Below are positions 1-25,519 of a DNA stretch of 64,000 nt, one piece after another. The stretch is from Hoplostethus atlanticus (lineage: Eukaryota; Chordata; Actinopteri; Trachichthyiformes; Trachichthyidae). The stretch covers positions 630,001 to 694,000 of the forward strand of contig JAXDDX010000074.1 in the NCBI GenBank assembly GCA_034670405.1, read 5' to 3'. The translations under genes and the position numbers were made by a program. Position 1 is the first letter of the stretch. Each line of letters opens with the position of its first letter. Below the pieces are notes generated by a model. It worked only from the letters and a program-made list of their open reading frames with translations. It searched no databases and was not told the DNA's origin.

Positions 1-673
1 ATGAGGGAAATCTGCTGGATTGCTTTACGGCACAAAAACAGGAAGAGGGCGCTGTTCTTCCAGCGCTGACGGAGCTAACGCTAAAGAGTGTCCTGGCAAC
101 GGCAGGTGGTGGAAAGGAGAGAAAGGAAGATGGAGAAATGACTTCCAGCATGTTGGTCCTCTTCAGGAAAGACAAAGAGAAAACAAACGAGCGACACCAG
201 GGAGGAGGAGGGACAGGTTGTGACAGGAAGCAACAGGGGGTTTATGGGAAATGCGGTCTTAATTTTGAGAAACGCCACCACTAACAATACCACTGGTGTG
301 AGATAGAGGCCGTTACCACAGCCAGAATGTTGCAGTGTAATTAACTGACTGACAAATATATCTTTTCGTTTGAACATAAGATGAAACTCTAATGATGCCA
401 TTGGGGAAATTGGATATATATAAAAACATAAAAATAAGAACATTAAAAATAGAAAATAAATAAGAATTCACCAAGTATTTAAACGTAATGTAATTCACAA
501 TTTTAGCGGTGGAATGTGTTTAGTAGAAATGTATGGAAAATAAATGAGCTGCAGGTTAATGATGGTGTGCAAAATATCAGCAGTAGTTTTAATTCTAAGA
601 AAATCAATGAGATTTGACAAAAAATCAGCGTGGCTTTTATTTCTTTACCTGACATTTCTCTGTTATATGGGGA

Positions 674-710
674 TTTTCTTTTCTTTTCTTTTCTTTTCTT
701 TTCTTTTCTT
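674..710. repeat. (TTTTC)n simple repeat
   Basis: Seven to eight uninterrupted TTTTC pentamers, read directly. It lies in the sequence upstream of the first plekhh2 exon in the window. Confidence 0.9.
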
Positions 711-1032
711 AACATGGGTTGCTTGGGAAGAGGTTGAAGTTTATTCTCCTGTGGCGCTCGTTGTAAGTTGCTTCAGCTAAATGCCTCAAATATAAATGCA
801 CTGTATTCCGATTCAAAACATTCCTTTGAGTTACAATATGTGAAAAAAAAGCGCTGTGCTATTTTCCAACTTAGCGGCCTTATCTCGAGTGGCGTTCTCA
901 TTACGTCTAGCAGGCAGCGCTCCACTTGTCTTTATTTGGTGCTGATGTGTCTGAGACTTCACCTCTGCGGCTACGCAAACAGTTTAGTCAGGAACAGCTG
1001 GAGGGAAATGAAGGAAGGGTCAGACAGGTGAG

Positions 1033-1165
<133 letters not shown>

Positions 1166-1211
1166 CTAAACATGTTAAATCATTGTGGGACTTGTGTGCT
1201 CTTCCTCTCAG

Positions 1212-14513
<13,302 letters not shown>

Positions 14514-15725
14514 CCACTGGGTGCGGACGGAAAAGACGCACTACTATATCATTTAATGTGTCGGGAAAGGCCCCGGTTTCCCCAACAGGATTTATTTAAA
14601 GCTGCATGTTGCTTTTGTGTGCCGACACCAAAAAGAAACATATTGACCGACTCAGTTGGCGTTCAAAGACCTCTCGTTAATCCATGCTGCGTGGTGCATT
14701 TCCTTTTGTAAAGATGCTGTGGAAAGATTTTTCTACTCCCCACTTCAAACCCCATGCACAGAATCAAACATAAAAGAGGTTATGATGCTGTATTAATAAA
14801 TTAAATAAATAGTTTAGAGGGTGTTTCCTCTTTTTAATGCCCTCCTGTAGAGCACAATGAACTAAAACAAATAGTGAAGTGCAGAATAATGCAGACTACA
14901 GTCACAATGTATTAACAACTGCAGTAGGATGACAGGTTTTTTTCATTTGAAGACATTTCTTTCTTCAACAATGAGATATCAACCACGTGCAATGGCAAGT
15001 TATGTGGATGTGTTTGCAATGGAAATGGAATGATGTCGAATAGATGTGATTGATGGGCTGCCGTTAGGGCAAGTCAGCGGTGTTGGGAAAGACTTAACAA
15101 GAGGAGAGCTGTTGGGTTTTTCTTGGACGAAACAAGCTGCACCCTGTGTCCTCTTAGTTACTGATCAGCCTGGGCTTCGGGTGAAACTGTAATCATCTAC
15201 AAATACGCCGAGCCTCTCTGGTGGAGTGAAACGGCAAATTTAGCAACATAACTTCACATTTTACTAAGGACTGGGCAGCATTTGTAGATGGCTTTCTTCC
15301 AAAAGAAGATGCTGAGAGGCAGGATGTGATACGTGTTGAAAGAATAGGTGGGTGAAAGTGAAACAGTTCTGGGAAAAAGAGGATGTATTTCCCCCCCCAC
15401 CCCGACCTTTGGCTACATTACCTGGTGTGACACAATAGGTACAGGTAGGCATTTCAGGGATCTGGCAGGGTAGGATGTTTTGACCCATTTCCCCCATATC
15501 GTATAAAGATAACCTAAAGATAAACTGGAAAACAAAAGGATCTTAACATTTGACATTTTCTCATGTTTGTTTTAGAGATGTACCAGTTTTTTGCCCTCCC
15601 ATGCCTGAATATGGCACTTTGTTTGAAGTATTATTAGGTATTATATTTATTTGTCATATGAAATAAATTGTATGTCTTTTGAAATAATTGTTATTATTAT
15701 TGTATATGTTTAATGTTTGAATAAA
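14514..15725 (+). other. plekhh2: plekhh2 3' untranslated region with poly(A) signals
   Basis: AATAAA hexamers occur at 14795-14800, 15662-15667 and 15720-15725. The first would give a 3' UTR of about 0.3 kb and the last about 1.2 kb. Which is used cannot be told from sequence. I see no open coding sequence here. Confidence 0.6.
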
Positions 15726-17387
15726 CGCCTCTGGCAAACAACTTACCGGTTCCAACAAGTGTACCCCCCCCATTCAGAACAATAATCCTATCAGCTATCA
15801 TTATCACACACTAACACAGGAACAATTTCACAACCTAAACCCACAGAAACTCTCAGACAGTGACTCAGTTACACAATGTTTTCAAGGAAGACTCCCAGTA
15901 CAACATCTAGAGTCCCGCCCCCGCAAAAAAATGTGTCCAGTCTCCTCATTGGTGTAAAATGTGACTGACACCACAATACCACGCAACGGGGGCCTGATGG
16001 GAGCTGACACACCTTCATTCCAGGTTGCATTCACAGGGGGGAAGGGCTCAGGGAAGGACATACGATACCCAACTTGTCTTAACTAGTTTGAGAGAGCATA
16101 GGAAAGGGGGAAGGGGAACTGAGGTGAAATAGAGAAATTATTAATGACGATACTGTTTTACCGACCCAGGAAGTGCATACTGTGTTAACATGCCCATAAA
16201 TTACATGCATTTGACAAAAGGGGATACATGTTATTTGTCCGCTACTCATTTTGTCACGGTGTTGCCTTCACTGCCTGGTTAAACAAAAGGTTAAATGGGG
16301 ACTGTCTCCTCGAGCACAACAATGTGGGTGTCAAAAGAAGCTTTAGCAACACAACAGCAGCTCATGTTGCCAGTTAGTTGTGCTGCTCCTCATAGACTTC
16401 CACTGATTTTTGTGACTGTGTGTGAACAATACAGGTTACCACCCTGTTGCACTGAGCCTCTTTAAACTGTAGCTCGCCTCAGTTGTGTGTTTGTGTGTCG
16501 AAAGACGGGGAAACCTGTCAGACAGGTTGGACGCGATGCCAAGCGGCTTCAAAGGGAGGGAGGGCCAGAGCGGACTACCACCTCGCTCTACAGTAACAGG
16601 TGTTGTCACTAGTATCTATACACAGCATGACCATCAGCCAATCACTAGCACGATACTTAAATACATTCTTTTATCACGATGTCACAAGATCCTCCCAGCT
16701 ACATATTAGATCATATTGGACAATCTGAGCATAAAAAGCAGTGATTGAACATCGTCAGAATGCATGTGACGCGTGAAGGATAGGCATTACAAATACCACA
16801 GATACTAGGAGTGATGCATACAAAACAGGGCTGCCACACCCATGCAAATGCCTCACCTGGGAGAATCCACCAACAGACAGGGCCCCATGTAAACAAAAGA
16901 GGCGTGTTCTAAAGCTGCCATGTTTTCCTCCCTAGCAGACAGACATTTTGAGACAAAGGGGGGGGGGGGGGGGGTGAGATTAAAGTTTCTACATAATTCA
17001 TCGGAATTGATAAATATCTTAAACAGAGCACGCCCAGAGTCAATCTCTAGAGCTTGTTTCAGATCATGAGTTAATGTGGTATCGATGCGTGTTACGGGCT
17101 CGGCTGAGAACAGTGAAAACTGTACAAGAACGCAACACAAAACGAGAGATGCGAGTTTGATCTTGGATAAAAAGAGATTGGTCGCCAGCAACATGCAAAC
17201 CAGCTCCCAGAGAGGCTTCTTTGCCTGTGCCCCTCCCCCCGTACCCTCAGCAGTACTTTTCCACTGAGGCCAAGGTACCCTGTCTTCAACACAACACCTC
17301 TACCCTGTCATTAGAACAAAGCCACTTCAACTTGCAACCCCCCTCTTAGCACAAACCGACCCACACCAAGTTATTTTAAAATCATCT
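15726..17387. other. Tail-to-tail intergenic spacer between plekhh2 and epcam
   Basis: I find no gene. It holds a poly-G run at about 16960-16974 and unremarkable unique-looking sequence. The short open frames on both strands have no recognisable domain and no supporting splice context. Confidence 0.6.
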
Positions 17388-17393
17388 TTTATT
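17388..17393 (-). terminator. epcam: epcam poly(A) signal
   Basis: AATAAA on the minus strand, about 390 bases beyond the epcam stop codon. It defines a plausible 3' UTR of 17388-17783 that contains a T-rich run, seen as A residues near 17605-17622 on the plus strand. Confidence 0.7.
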
Positions 17394-17783
17394 AAAAACA
17401 AATCCGACAAAAAACACAAAATCCTTAAAGACGCTGTACAATCTATGACATGGAATGCTCTCCCAACACATTTAACATTAAAATGGGGCATGTGCCGTGC
17501 GTATTTTAAAAAAGCACAGGTATTTTTGGGATATAGGTGATGCTCCAGACTTTAGAGTTTTTACAGTTTATAAATAAATGACAATATGGTACCGGTAGTG
17601 CCACCAAAAAAAAAAAAAAAAAGGCAAATTGATTGTTCCATTACAGTTACAATCTGCATTCCTCAAGTAAAGACGTAAAAAACCCAAAACAAATGGCACA
17701 TTCCCACTGCACAGGAGGTTCCTCCCAAGGCGATGTACAAGCTGCTGATTCTTGCACCGAGATCCCACTCCGACGGCGAGCCT

Positions 17784-20648
17784 TTACATGGCCTCCATCT
17801 CTCTGGGCTGAAACGCAAGCAGGAACAAATAGTTAGCGATCGACAGAGAGTAATCTCTACTACAATTCGCAAGGTTATGAGGTTTTCACACGACAAAAGC
17901 ATCTGCAGATTCTGACTGTGCGCAAATGTACTTTCAACTCACCTCTGCTTTGGCGAACCGCTGCTGCTCTCGCCTCCTGGCAAAGAACTATTTTAAGAAA
18001 AGAAGGTTATTAGTATACCACAGACCAAAATGATCTTGAGTCCATCATGCACGTCTACATTGTAATAGTGTCAAATCGGGCGACGGGGCTAGAAGCATTA
18101 AGCGTCCACTCACCAGGACCAGCAGGCCGGCAACCACGGCCAGCACCACCACCACGATGACGGCGATGACGCCACCGGTCAGTGCCTTCATGGTGAACGT
18201 GGGGGGCACCTCGTCCACGTAGTACACCAGGATGTTTTCCATGTCCAGCTTCTTGCCATCCACGCTGGGTTGAAACTGGGCCTGGTCCATGAACAGGGGC
18301 AGGATCTTTACCTACAGGGTCAAAAACCAGAAGATTATGTAAGTGATAGGTCGAGTCAATGGGATCCCAGGGTATCTCAAAGTTTCAGAAAGCCATATAT
18401 AAGACTTCTATAACCTTATTAATGCTACTTGGAATTGATCTGAAGACCAAAAACAAAAGCTGGCAAAAAAAAAATTAAACACCCTGGATTCTCTTAAAGT
18501 CTAAGAGCTTAGGTGCCTCTGCTGTGGTTGTCATTGAACCTGCATTCTCCAGAGCCCTCACATACTTGTGGCCTGTTGGTTTCAGTTTGGTATGGCTTGG
18601 TCTTGTCGCACTGGCTGGAAAATTTGGAGTTTGGAAATCTTTCGAGCTCAAAAATATGGAAATGGTCTTCTCCGATTTGAATGTAATTCACCACAAAGCC
18701 CCTTTCATGCTTGGGCACTAAAATATCATGTTTTGCAACGAGCACTGTGTCGAAGAGTTTATTTTTTTTATCATGTTAATAAAAATAGCTTCCAACGTAC
18801 GTCTTTCTCCATGTAGTAGGCCATGCGAGACAGGTCACTCTTGCGGTCACCCTTTGCCTTCTTCACGTCCACCACAATCGTTCGGGAATCAGCGTCGTAC
18901 TGCAGAATGGCAAACAAATTAGTACATTGAAAAGGATCCAAGAGTCTAGTTCAGAGAAAACACATTTGTGATACTTCCCAAAACGTTACTTCTAACAACA
19001 TCCTGTGTAGAAATGTAACACACATGCATGCTGTCCCACACTAGACACAACCAAAGTCACATCTACAGCTAAGTCCACCATAACTGAAATGGAGTAATAT
19101 GCCTTTTACCTCGACTTTATCCACAAGGGTCTTGTCGAAGTTGATATAACGCTTGTTGATGGCGTCCTTAATGGCACTGTATCAAGACAAGAAGCAACCA
19201 TTATTCTACACATCTATCTTTGATGTTGACAAAAGTGGCCTGGCTTTTTAAAATGGATGCTGTACTTACTCCTGCAACTTGGCGGCATTCACTGTGCCAT
19301 CCACCGGTTTGTGTTTCAACTCCAAACGCACCCAGCTAAGGAAAAAAGGGACAGGGTTAAGATTTAAAGAACTGTTCGGTTTCCCCGAGACTAGCACTTC
19401 ACATTAACGATGAGGGGGAAATTACTTACTAGGTCTCCACCAGCTTCTCACACTTGAGGTTCTTGTCGCCCTTATCGGTTCGCCGCACGCCGGCGCTGTT
19501 GACGCACCAACACTCCTCGGTGTTGTTGCACTGCTTAGCCCTGAACGTGCCGTCGCTCTCGCAGTCTGGGTCGTAGATCCCATCGTTGTCCACGAAGGCG
19601 TCCTCTGTCGGCTTTCCTCCCACCGAACGGGTGTCCATGCCCTTTTTGGCTCTGTACATCTCAGCCTTCATCAAGTAGCACTTGGGGATCACTGAGGGTG
19701 AGAAAAGGCCACGTTAAAAATGCACAGAAAGACAGACAACCCAAGCCAAGCAAACATCTTGAAATACTGGTGGACCAGTGTGCCAATGCAAAAAGGAACT
19801 TACATTTGGTGCAGTCCAGCGTTTGTTTCACACCAGTATCAACCAAAATGTGGCACCTGCATGGCGATTCTTCACAGTTGGCCCACTTCATAGTGGCGCA
19901 TGAGCCTAATGAAGAAAACACACAAAGGGGGCATTGTCATTCAAAAATATGGGCAGTTTTCATATTTGACAGCAGGTTTATCCAAAGTGTAACACATACG
20001 AATACTGGGTCAGCAACTCCCAGAAAAAACATAATATTCCTATAGGGACTTATAGAGTGAACTTATGTGACAGTGTAGTTTTTCTGTGACATTTGTATAG
20101 TATCCTTCCAAAAAGGTATTATAGGATCACTACTTCTTTTTCAGAAAGGATGGTGGTAGTAGTTCCTGCTAATGGTGCGTGCCAGGGCCACTAGGTAGAC
20201 TAGCAGATCAACTGGGCGTTGGTTTCATCAAACAGTGAGGTCCCGGGTGAGCGGGACGACTCCTCCCAACCCCCACTCTGCTGCACCGAAACTCAGTGAG
20301 TTTGGTATCAAAAACAGATTTTTTTTTTAAATCACTTTCCATCTGTTACTGCAATTGCCGTATACAAGCAAAAGTTTAATTAAAAAGTCTAGTGAGTGTA
20401 TTACTCCTCAGGTATAACCTAGGTGAATATCCTTTATCAAGATATCTATTAGCTGTTTATTCGACACTACAACACTGAGACGGTGTGTTTAAACTGAACA
20501 TATAGTCGTATTGATTAAACCCTTTGACTGGACTATCCTGCGTTGCTGTGTAACGTTAGCCTACAACAGGTGAAACAAATAATTACTTACATTGAGCTGA
20601 GGCTCCCGCGGCCAGGGCGACCAGAGCGAGAGCAATCCAAATTTTCAT
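17784..20648 (-). CDS. epcam: Epithelial cell adhesion molecule
   Basis: Nine exons on the minus strand: 20591-20648, 19804-19905, 19430-19691, 19270-19335, 19110-19176, 18801-18899, 18114-18311, 17943-17987 and 17784-17807. They total 921 bases and encode 306 residues against 314 in human. The protein starts [15 protein letters not shown], a signal peptide. A cysteine-rich N-domain follows. Exon 3 holds a thyroglobulin type-1 domain with [21 protein letters not shown] and RRTDK. After the C-domain, exon 7 has YYVDE and a valine-rich transmembrane helix ([10 protein letters not shown]) almost identical to human EpCAM. The short tail is basic. EpCAM mediates homotypic adhesion and signalling on epithelial cells. 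Its cousin TROP2 is less likely given the neighbours and these matches. No frame damage was seen. Confidence 0.97.
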
Positions 20649-20960
20649 GGTGAATTTCGGGATATATGCCTTGGTTAAAGAGGTTTTGTAAGAGTTTCTT
20701 TCCCAGTCGGCTTCGTGTCCGTCCGTCTTCCACAACGCTCAGAAATGGAGTAGAAATACCGCCGAGGTACACAAGGCGTCCCTTTCTTCCCACAGGTGTG
20801 TCCTGGTCAAACCAGTTTGGACAGAAACTCAGTAAGGTCGCGTTCACCAGGTAAGGGCTGAAAACAAGTTCACTTGTTATGTAGAGGCTGCACAGCTGTC
20901 GGTTATGTTCCACTTCGCTTGTTCTTGCCGAACTGATGGAGAGTTGTTATGAACTAAAAG

Positions 20961-20969
20961 ATTTATAAA
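20961..20969 (-). promoter_or_regulatory. epcam: Putative epcam TATA box
   Basis: The minus strand reads a TTTTATAAAT-type box about 315 bases upstream of the epcam ATG. This would place transcription initiation near 20930-20940, leaving a 5' UTR of roughly 290 bases. The call rests on motif and distance only. Confidence 0.4.
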
Positions 20970-23835
20970 AACCCAGTCTCATGACGTCACTCTAATTAGA
21001 ATAATATGTTCGGGGGTGGGGGTGGGGAGAGGACGTCAGATACACCTTTCTTCCGCTATGACCATATTTGGTCTCACTCGTTGAGTTTGTGTGTGTGTGT
21101 GTGTGTGTGTGAGATAGAGACATATGATTTTTAAGCATTTCAAGCTCGTCCAAAAATGTCCATAACCTTTGTCCATAAACTATGATCTCTATGATCCTTT
21201 TGGCAGAAATATACCTAATGAAAAAAACACTCACTATAATATTCCTATATTATGGGAATATTGTGTCTGTGATGCTCAGCAGTACGTTTATAGTGACATT
21301 ATTGCACTTTATCGTATTTATTATCCTCACTATAATATTCTTATAGGGACTTATTGTGTGTATGTGTGTCTCAGTAGTGTGTTTACAGTGACTTTATCAT
21401 ATTTAGCGTGTTTTTTTTTATCTCCTATGGTATCACTACAATTTTCATGTATGATATTACATATTGCTATATATAGTAAGTATTGCTGTAATTGCTTTCA
21501 TAAGGGAAGGTTTTGAATTCAACAAGGAACTATATTTTGACTAAATCAGAGTTATTTATCAGTCAAGCTACAGACAAACAACTTAGTTGTGTGTAGGTCT
21601 GTGTGAGTGTTCTTGCTCTAATTCCATATCAATGCACCTAAAATAACCTAAAACATGGTGCATAGTGGGCATACAATTGAGCATAAGTAAGCAGTATGTT
21701 GTTGACTGTAAATGAGAAACAATGTGACGTAATCATACTGTCCATCTCACAAGACTGAAACCGGATGTTAGGAAAACATTACATTTCACTGATGTTGTGA
21801 GTCAGGTCCTGTTGATTGACACCGCTGAGTCACGGAACCAGTAGGGATTACCTGGCTCAGAAATATTTTCAAGTCATGAAGGTTTTGAGCATATTCCAAA
21901 ATCCCTCCCTCCCACGATACATACTTAAAAAGTACAGGTTTAAAAAAACAAACAAACAAACAAACTCTGAACAGTATCAATCTAAAAATCTATCCAAATT
22001 CAATAACTAGAGCAGCTGTAACTAGTTACTTTCCACCTGTCATACTATGATATTGGCCATCCCAATAAGTAATTTAGAAATCTTCAGTACATGCACATAT
22101 GCTTCTTTTCTGAGTATGTTTAAAAAACTTTTACTTAAAAGTAAGGGGGGGGTTTGGAATATGCACAGGATTAAGATGTTTTTTTTCTTAAAAGAAGCTA
22201 AGTACATAAATACATTATTTATTTATTTATTTATTTGTTTGTTTGTTTATTTGCTTATTTATGTATTTATTAGCATTTTATGAAGTAGGCTATAATTTAT
22301 GATTTATTATTTAATATGCTAGATGTTTTAAATGAATTCTGTCTTAAGTCAATGATTAGTGAGAATTCTTCCACATATTCATTGAACCTGGATTTCCACT
22401 ACCCTTGTCACCCTTTTTAAAGGTGTTTTCATCTGCTGCGGTGCACTCCACCTCCCACAATGCAGGGCACATTTGAAACACTCCTTGTTACAGTCACATA
22501 CAACTCACACATACGGTAGTAAAAACATGATCTACGTTTGAGTTGAATGACCATCAATGAAACGACCACCGCCACAATAACAACCCTCACAATCCCTTTT
22601 TACTACTGTCATGTCAAGTGTAACAAGGGTTCACAATTGCACAGGCCCAATTGATCAGACACTCTAATCTTTATGACAGGCCGTAAAATCTGTCTGCATA
22701 ATGCATCCCCCTTCTCCCACCTGTGGATGGAGCTCATAAACCAGGTTAGTGTCTGTCGCTGCCTTATCGGCTCAGTATTTAAGGATGCTGCTAAGGATTT
22801 ATTACCTCTGTATGTCATATAGACACACAGCTGACTGGCACATCCATCAGGACGCTGTCTGACAAAATCCCCGGAGCCACAGGAATCCAAATTAGAAACT
22901 GGAATTTGCTTTTTGCTAATACCAGAACTGGGTCAAATAACATTTGCAAATTGGCATTTGGGATTTGCCAGGTAGCACAACACAACGAGTACCAGAAGTT
23001 TAAGCCAATCACTGCAAAGGATTTACTCACTTCAGACTTAATTTCTGGGATTGATAATGCCAATTTAAGGCTGGTAATGCCAACCTATCTTTTACCACAT
23101 GTATGTTAAACCAAATGCAAAGAGATACACTAGGCTATTTGCACTTGTTATATAACCCAGGTGAAATAATGTGACATCTCTTAGTTCATGAAAAAGGAAT
23201 ATGAAATCAAAAAGGTTTGATTCAGCTCTCAACCCAATAAATTAATTTACATAATAGCGATTCTAATATCTATTATTAGTATTAGTCGTCACAAGGCCTC
23301 TTTGTATGTTCTGGTCCATCTTTCATCTTCTTTTGTCTTTTTCCCTGCTCTAGACTACCTACCCTGTGTCCCCCTACACTAAAACTACTTGATCTAACCC
23401 GTTCTATTCATTAAAACTCCACATGAAGAAGTGCATGTCCATTTGTTGTCTTGTATTCTTTTCTGCAGTGCGGAGGACAAGCGAAGGCCTCGGGGGACGG
23501 GACCACTCATTGTGCGAGGCCTGATACATAACGCAGGGCAATATGGGTGTTCCCCTTCTCAGAGGTTTAAGATGTCAGGGAGCTGTATGGTATGATGAGG
23601 CGGGCCATTGTCCCGAGTCCCTGGTGTGTAGGGTTCGGGAAGTGGAAGGACCAAGACAGAGGTGGAGGAGGAGGAAGTGGAAGAGGCTGGGTAAGGACTG
23701 AGGTATATCGACTGTGCAGACAGAAACGAGAAGAGAAGGAGGAAAGACAGAAAGAGACCCAGAGGAGGCGAATCCTCAACTCCCCCCCCACCTGGCACTA
23801 GCAAAGCCTCCTAGACCACCAAGAGACAGGGAAAT
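20970..23835. other. Head-to-head spacer between epcam and the EGF/NIDO/AMOP/VWD gene
   Basis: This is about 2.9 kb between two divergently transcribed genes, so it must hold both promoters and probably untranslated leader of the right-hand gene near 23.5-23.8 kb. Contents I can see are a GT/AC microsatellite at 21088-21111, an imperfect 96-base tandem repeat at 21232-21410, and a TTTA/TTTG-rich tract at 22217-22262. I see no coding exon. Confidence 0.6.
21232..21410. repeat. Imperfect 96-base tandem duplication
   Basis: The motif CACTATAATATTC begins at 21232 and again at 21328. The following roughly 80 bases are alike in order (stretches of GTGACTTTAT and TATTTA type). A related fragment with ATAATATTCCTATAGGGAC lies at about 20029 in epcam intron 1, suggesting a dispersed repeat family. 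Confidence 0.5.
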
Positions 23836-25519
23836 ATGCGGTGAGTGGAAATCCGTAATTCCCCTTTTCTTTATTTCCATTTTGTGAGCTGGACTTTATA
23901 AGGTGGTCTATGACCGATGTGGCTCATGTAAGTTGTCTACTTTTTACATTTTTGACTGTTATATTTCATAATTTTCATTTAGTGCATGTTGGTTTTCATG
24001 GTTCATTTTCAAATTATCAAATTACAAAGGTGTCGTGACACAGGACAGGATGTGTCATTACTATACATGTGGGTCATAGAGTGTATGAAACACTTCAGTA
24101 TAGAGTAACAGTATGTTTCACTTACACTACTTATGTCATTTTGGTCTCTTTCATATTTTTCATGTTTTGATTATTAAATCTTTGCTCTCCATGCCAACAT
24201 TCAATGACTTCGAGACTTGTTGGTCAACTTTTAAATCTTTCTGCTAACTTTTTAAAAGCATTGTTTTTGATAGATTCACCTCCATGAGTCCTTACACTTT
24301 AAATTCACTATGAGTCACCATTTTCTTAAGTTTCAAATCTTTCTGCAGGCTATTCTACACAGAATGGCGACAGAGTTAATGGAGGCTTTCTTAACCATTC
24401 AATCCAAGCTGGAGTCCCCAAGGGAAGGCTTGATAATATTTACAGTAGACAGTGCTGCATTTACGTAATGGGAGTCTGCCTCAGTAACATGCCTTTCCAG
24501 CCACATCTGTCCCCTTGAAACGCAGACAATAGGCCCTACATGGCCTAGAGGGAATATTAGCATTTAGATGGTAACCCAAACAGAACAAACACGCCTTATT
24601 GTTATCAGCTTCCCCTATTCAAGTTGACATTGTGTTGTTTTGTTTCTATTGTCATTGTCGGTAAAAGTATTGGGATGACTGACAATGAAGCTGAGAGCAT
24701 TGTCGGGACAACAACAGATTTTCAACCAGAGACTTCTTGTGTGTCTGGTCACGCATCTTCTGTACCAACCCTGTACCAAAACCTAAAAAAAAGAAATTAA
24801 ACCATTTTCATGCCAAAAACTCCTCATGACACTTAACATAACACTGATTCCTTTTATTCGCTCATATTCAAAGGTAAACTATAGATATATTTTTACCAGG
24901 TAGGAATCAGTTGCACTGTTAGATAAGCAAGCGCAAAATGATGCTGACTTCTTACTGGCCTCCTTTGGTGGTGACTGAGTCAAGCTAAGACAATTGACCT
25001 ATCTGTGTTAAGCCAACAGTAACGCTAGACCCCAGACAATTGTTAAATGGAATGCAAGTAGGCTTTGGAAACAAAAAGTATAGTATGAAAGGTAACACAT
25101 ACTCTGTCATTAAGCAGGACCGGGACTTTTAACTACTTTCCCATTCAAGAGCAAAGCTAGATGACATTTCAGACTTGATTCGACACAAAGCCTCGGAATT
25201 TAAGACAGCGGATGCCGTGTTTTAGATATACAGTACTACAGTGACTGCAGATGGCATAGTGGTGGAAACCTGTGTCATGTACGTCTGCTGTCCTAAGATT
25301 GCATGTTCTCTCCTGCATCTCTCCTACTGTCTCAGGAAAGATAAAATGCCAAGGGTAGTGGAATGCCCACTCTCCTTTTGAACCCCCCCCCCCGCAAGAA
25401 ATGTATTGCTCCAAAGTGAGTGGCGGTGGTATGATTCTCACTATCTTCTTCTCTTTGCCCCCATAGGTTGCTACTGTGGTTGATGGGTCTATGTGCAGTG
25501 CTGAAATACTGCTGTGCAG
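23836..25519 (+). other. EGF/NIDO/AMOP/VWD gene: start codon and signal peptide exons
   Basis: The first coding exon contributes only ATGCG (23836-23840) before a GTGAGT donor. The second is 25467-25519. Together they read [19 protein letters not shown] and then run into the first EGF. The hydrophobic core [12 protein letters not shown] fits a signal peptide. The A at -3 of the ATG is favourable. A different upstream start is possible, but this junction is in phase and gives the only signal peptide. Confidence 0.65.

Noticed and set aside
926..1027. Possible extra plekhh2 exon ending GNEGRVRQ before a GTGAGG donor
   Set aside because: It does not match the PLEKHH2 N-terminus, which should end in a coiled-coil start, and no good acceptor is obvious.
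16853..17194. Open frame of 113 codons on the minus strand near the epcam 3' end
   Set aside because: It includes a poly-G/C run, has no recognisable domain and lies in unique intergenic sequence.
23559..23804. Open frames flanking the large gene's first exon
   Set aside because: Both strands are open by composition. The Ser/Pro-rich translations match nothing, and the region is better read as leader sequence.
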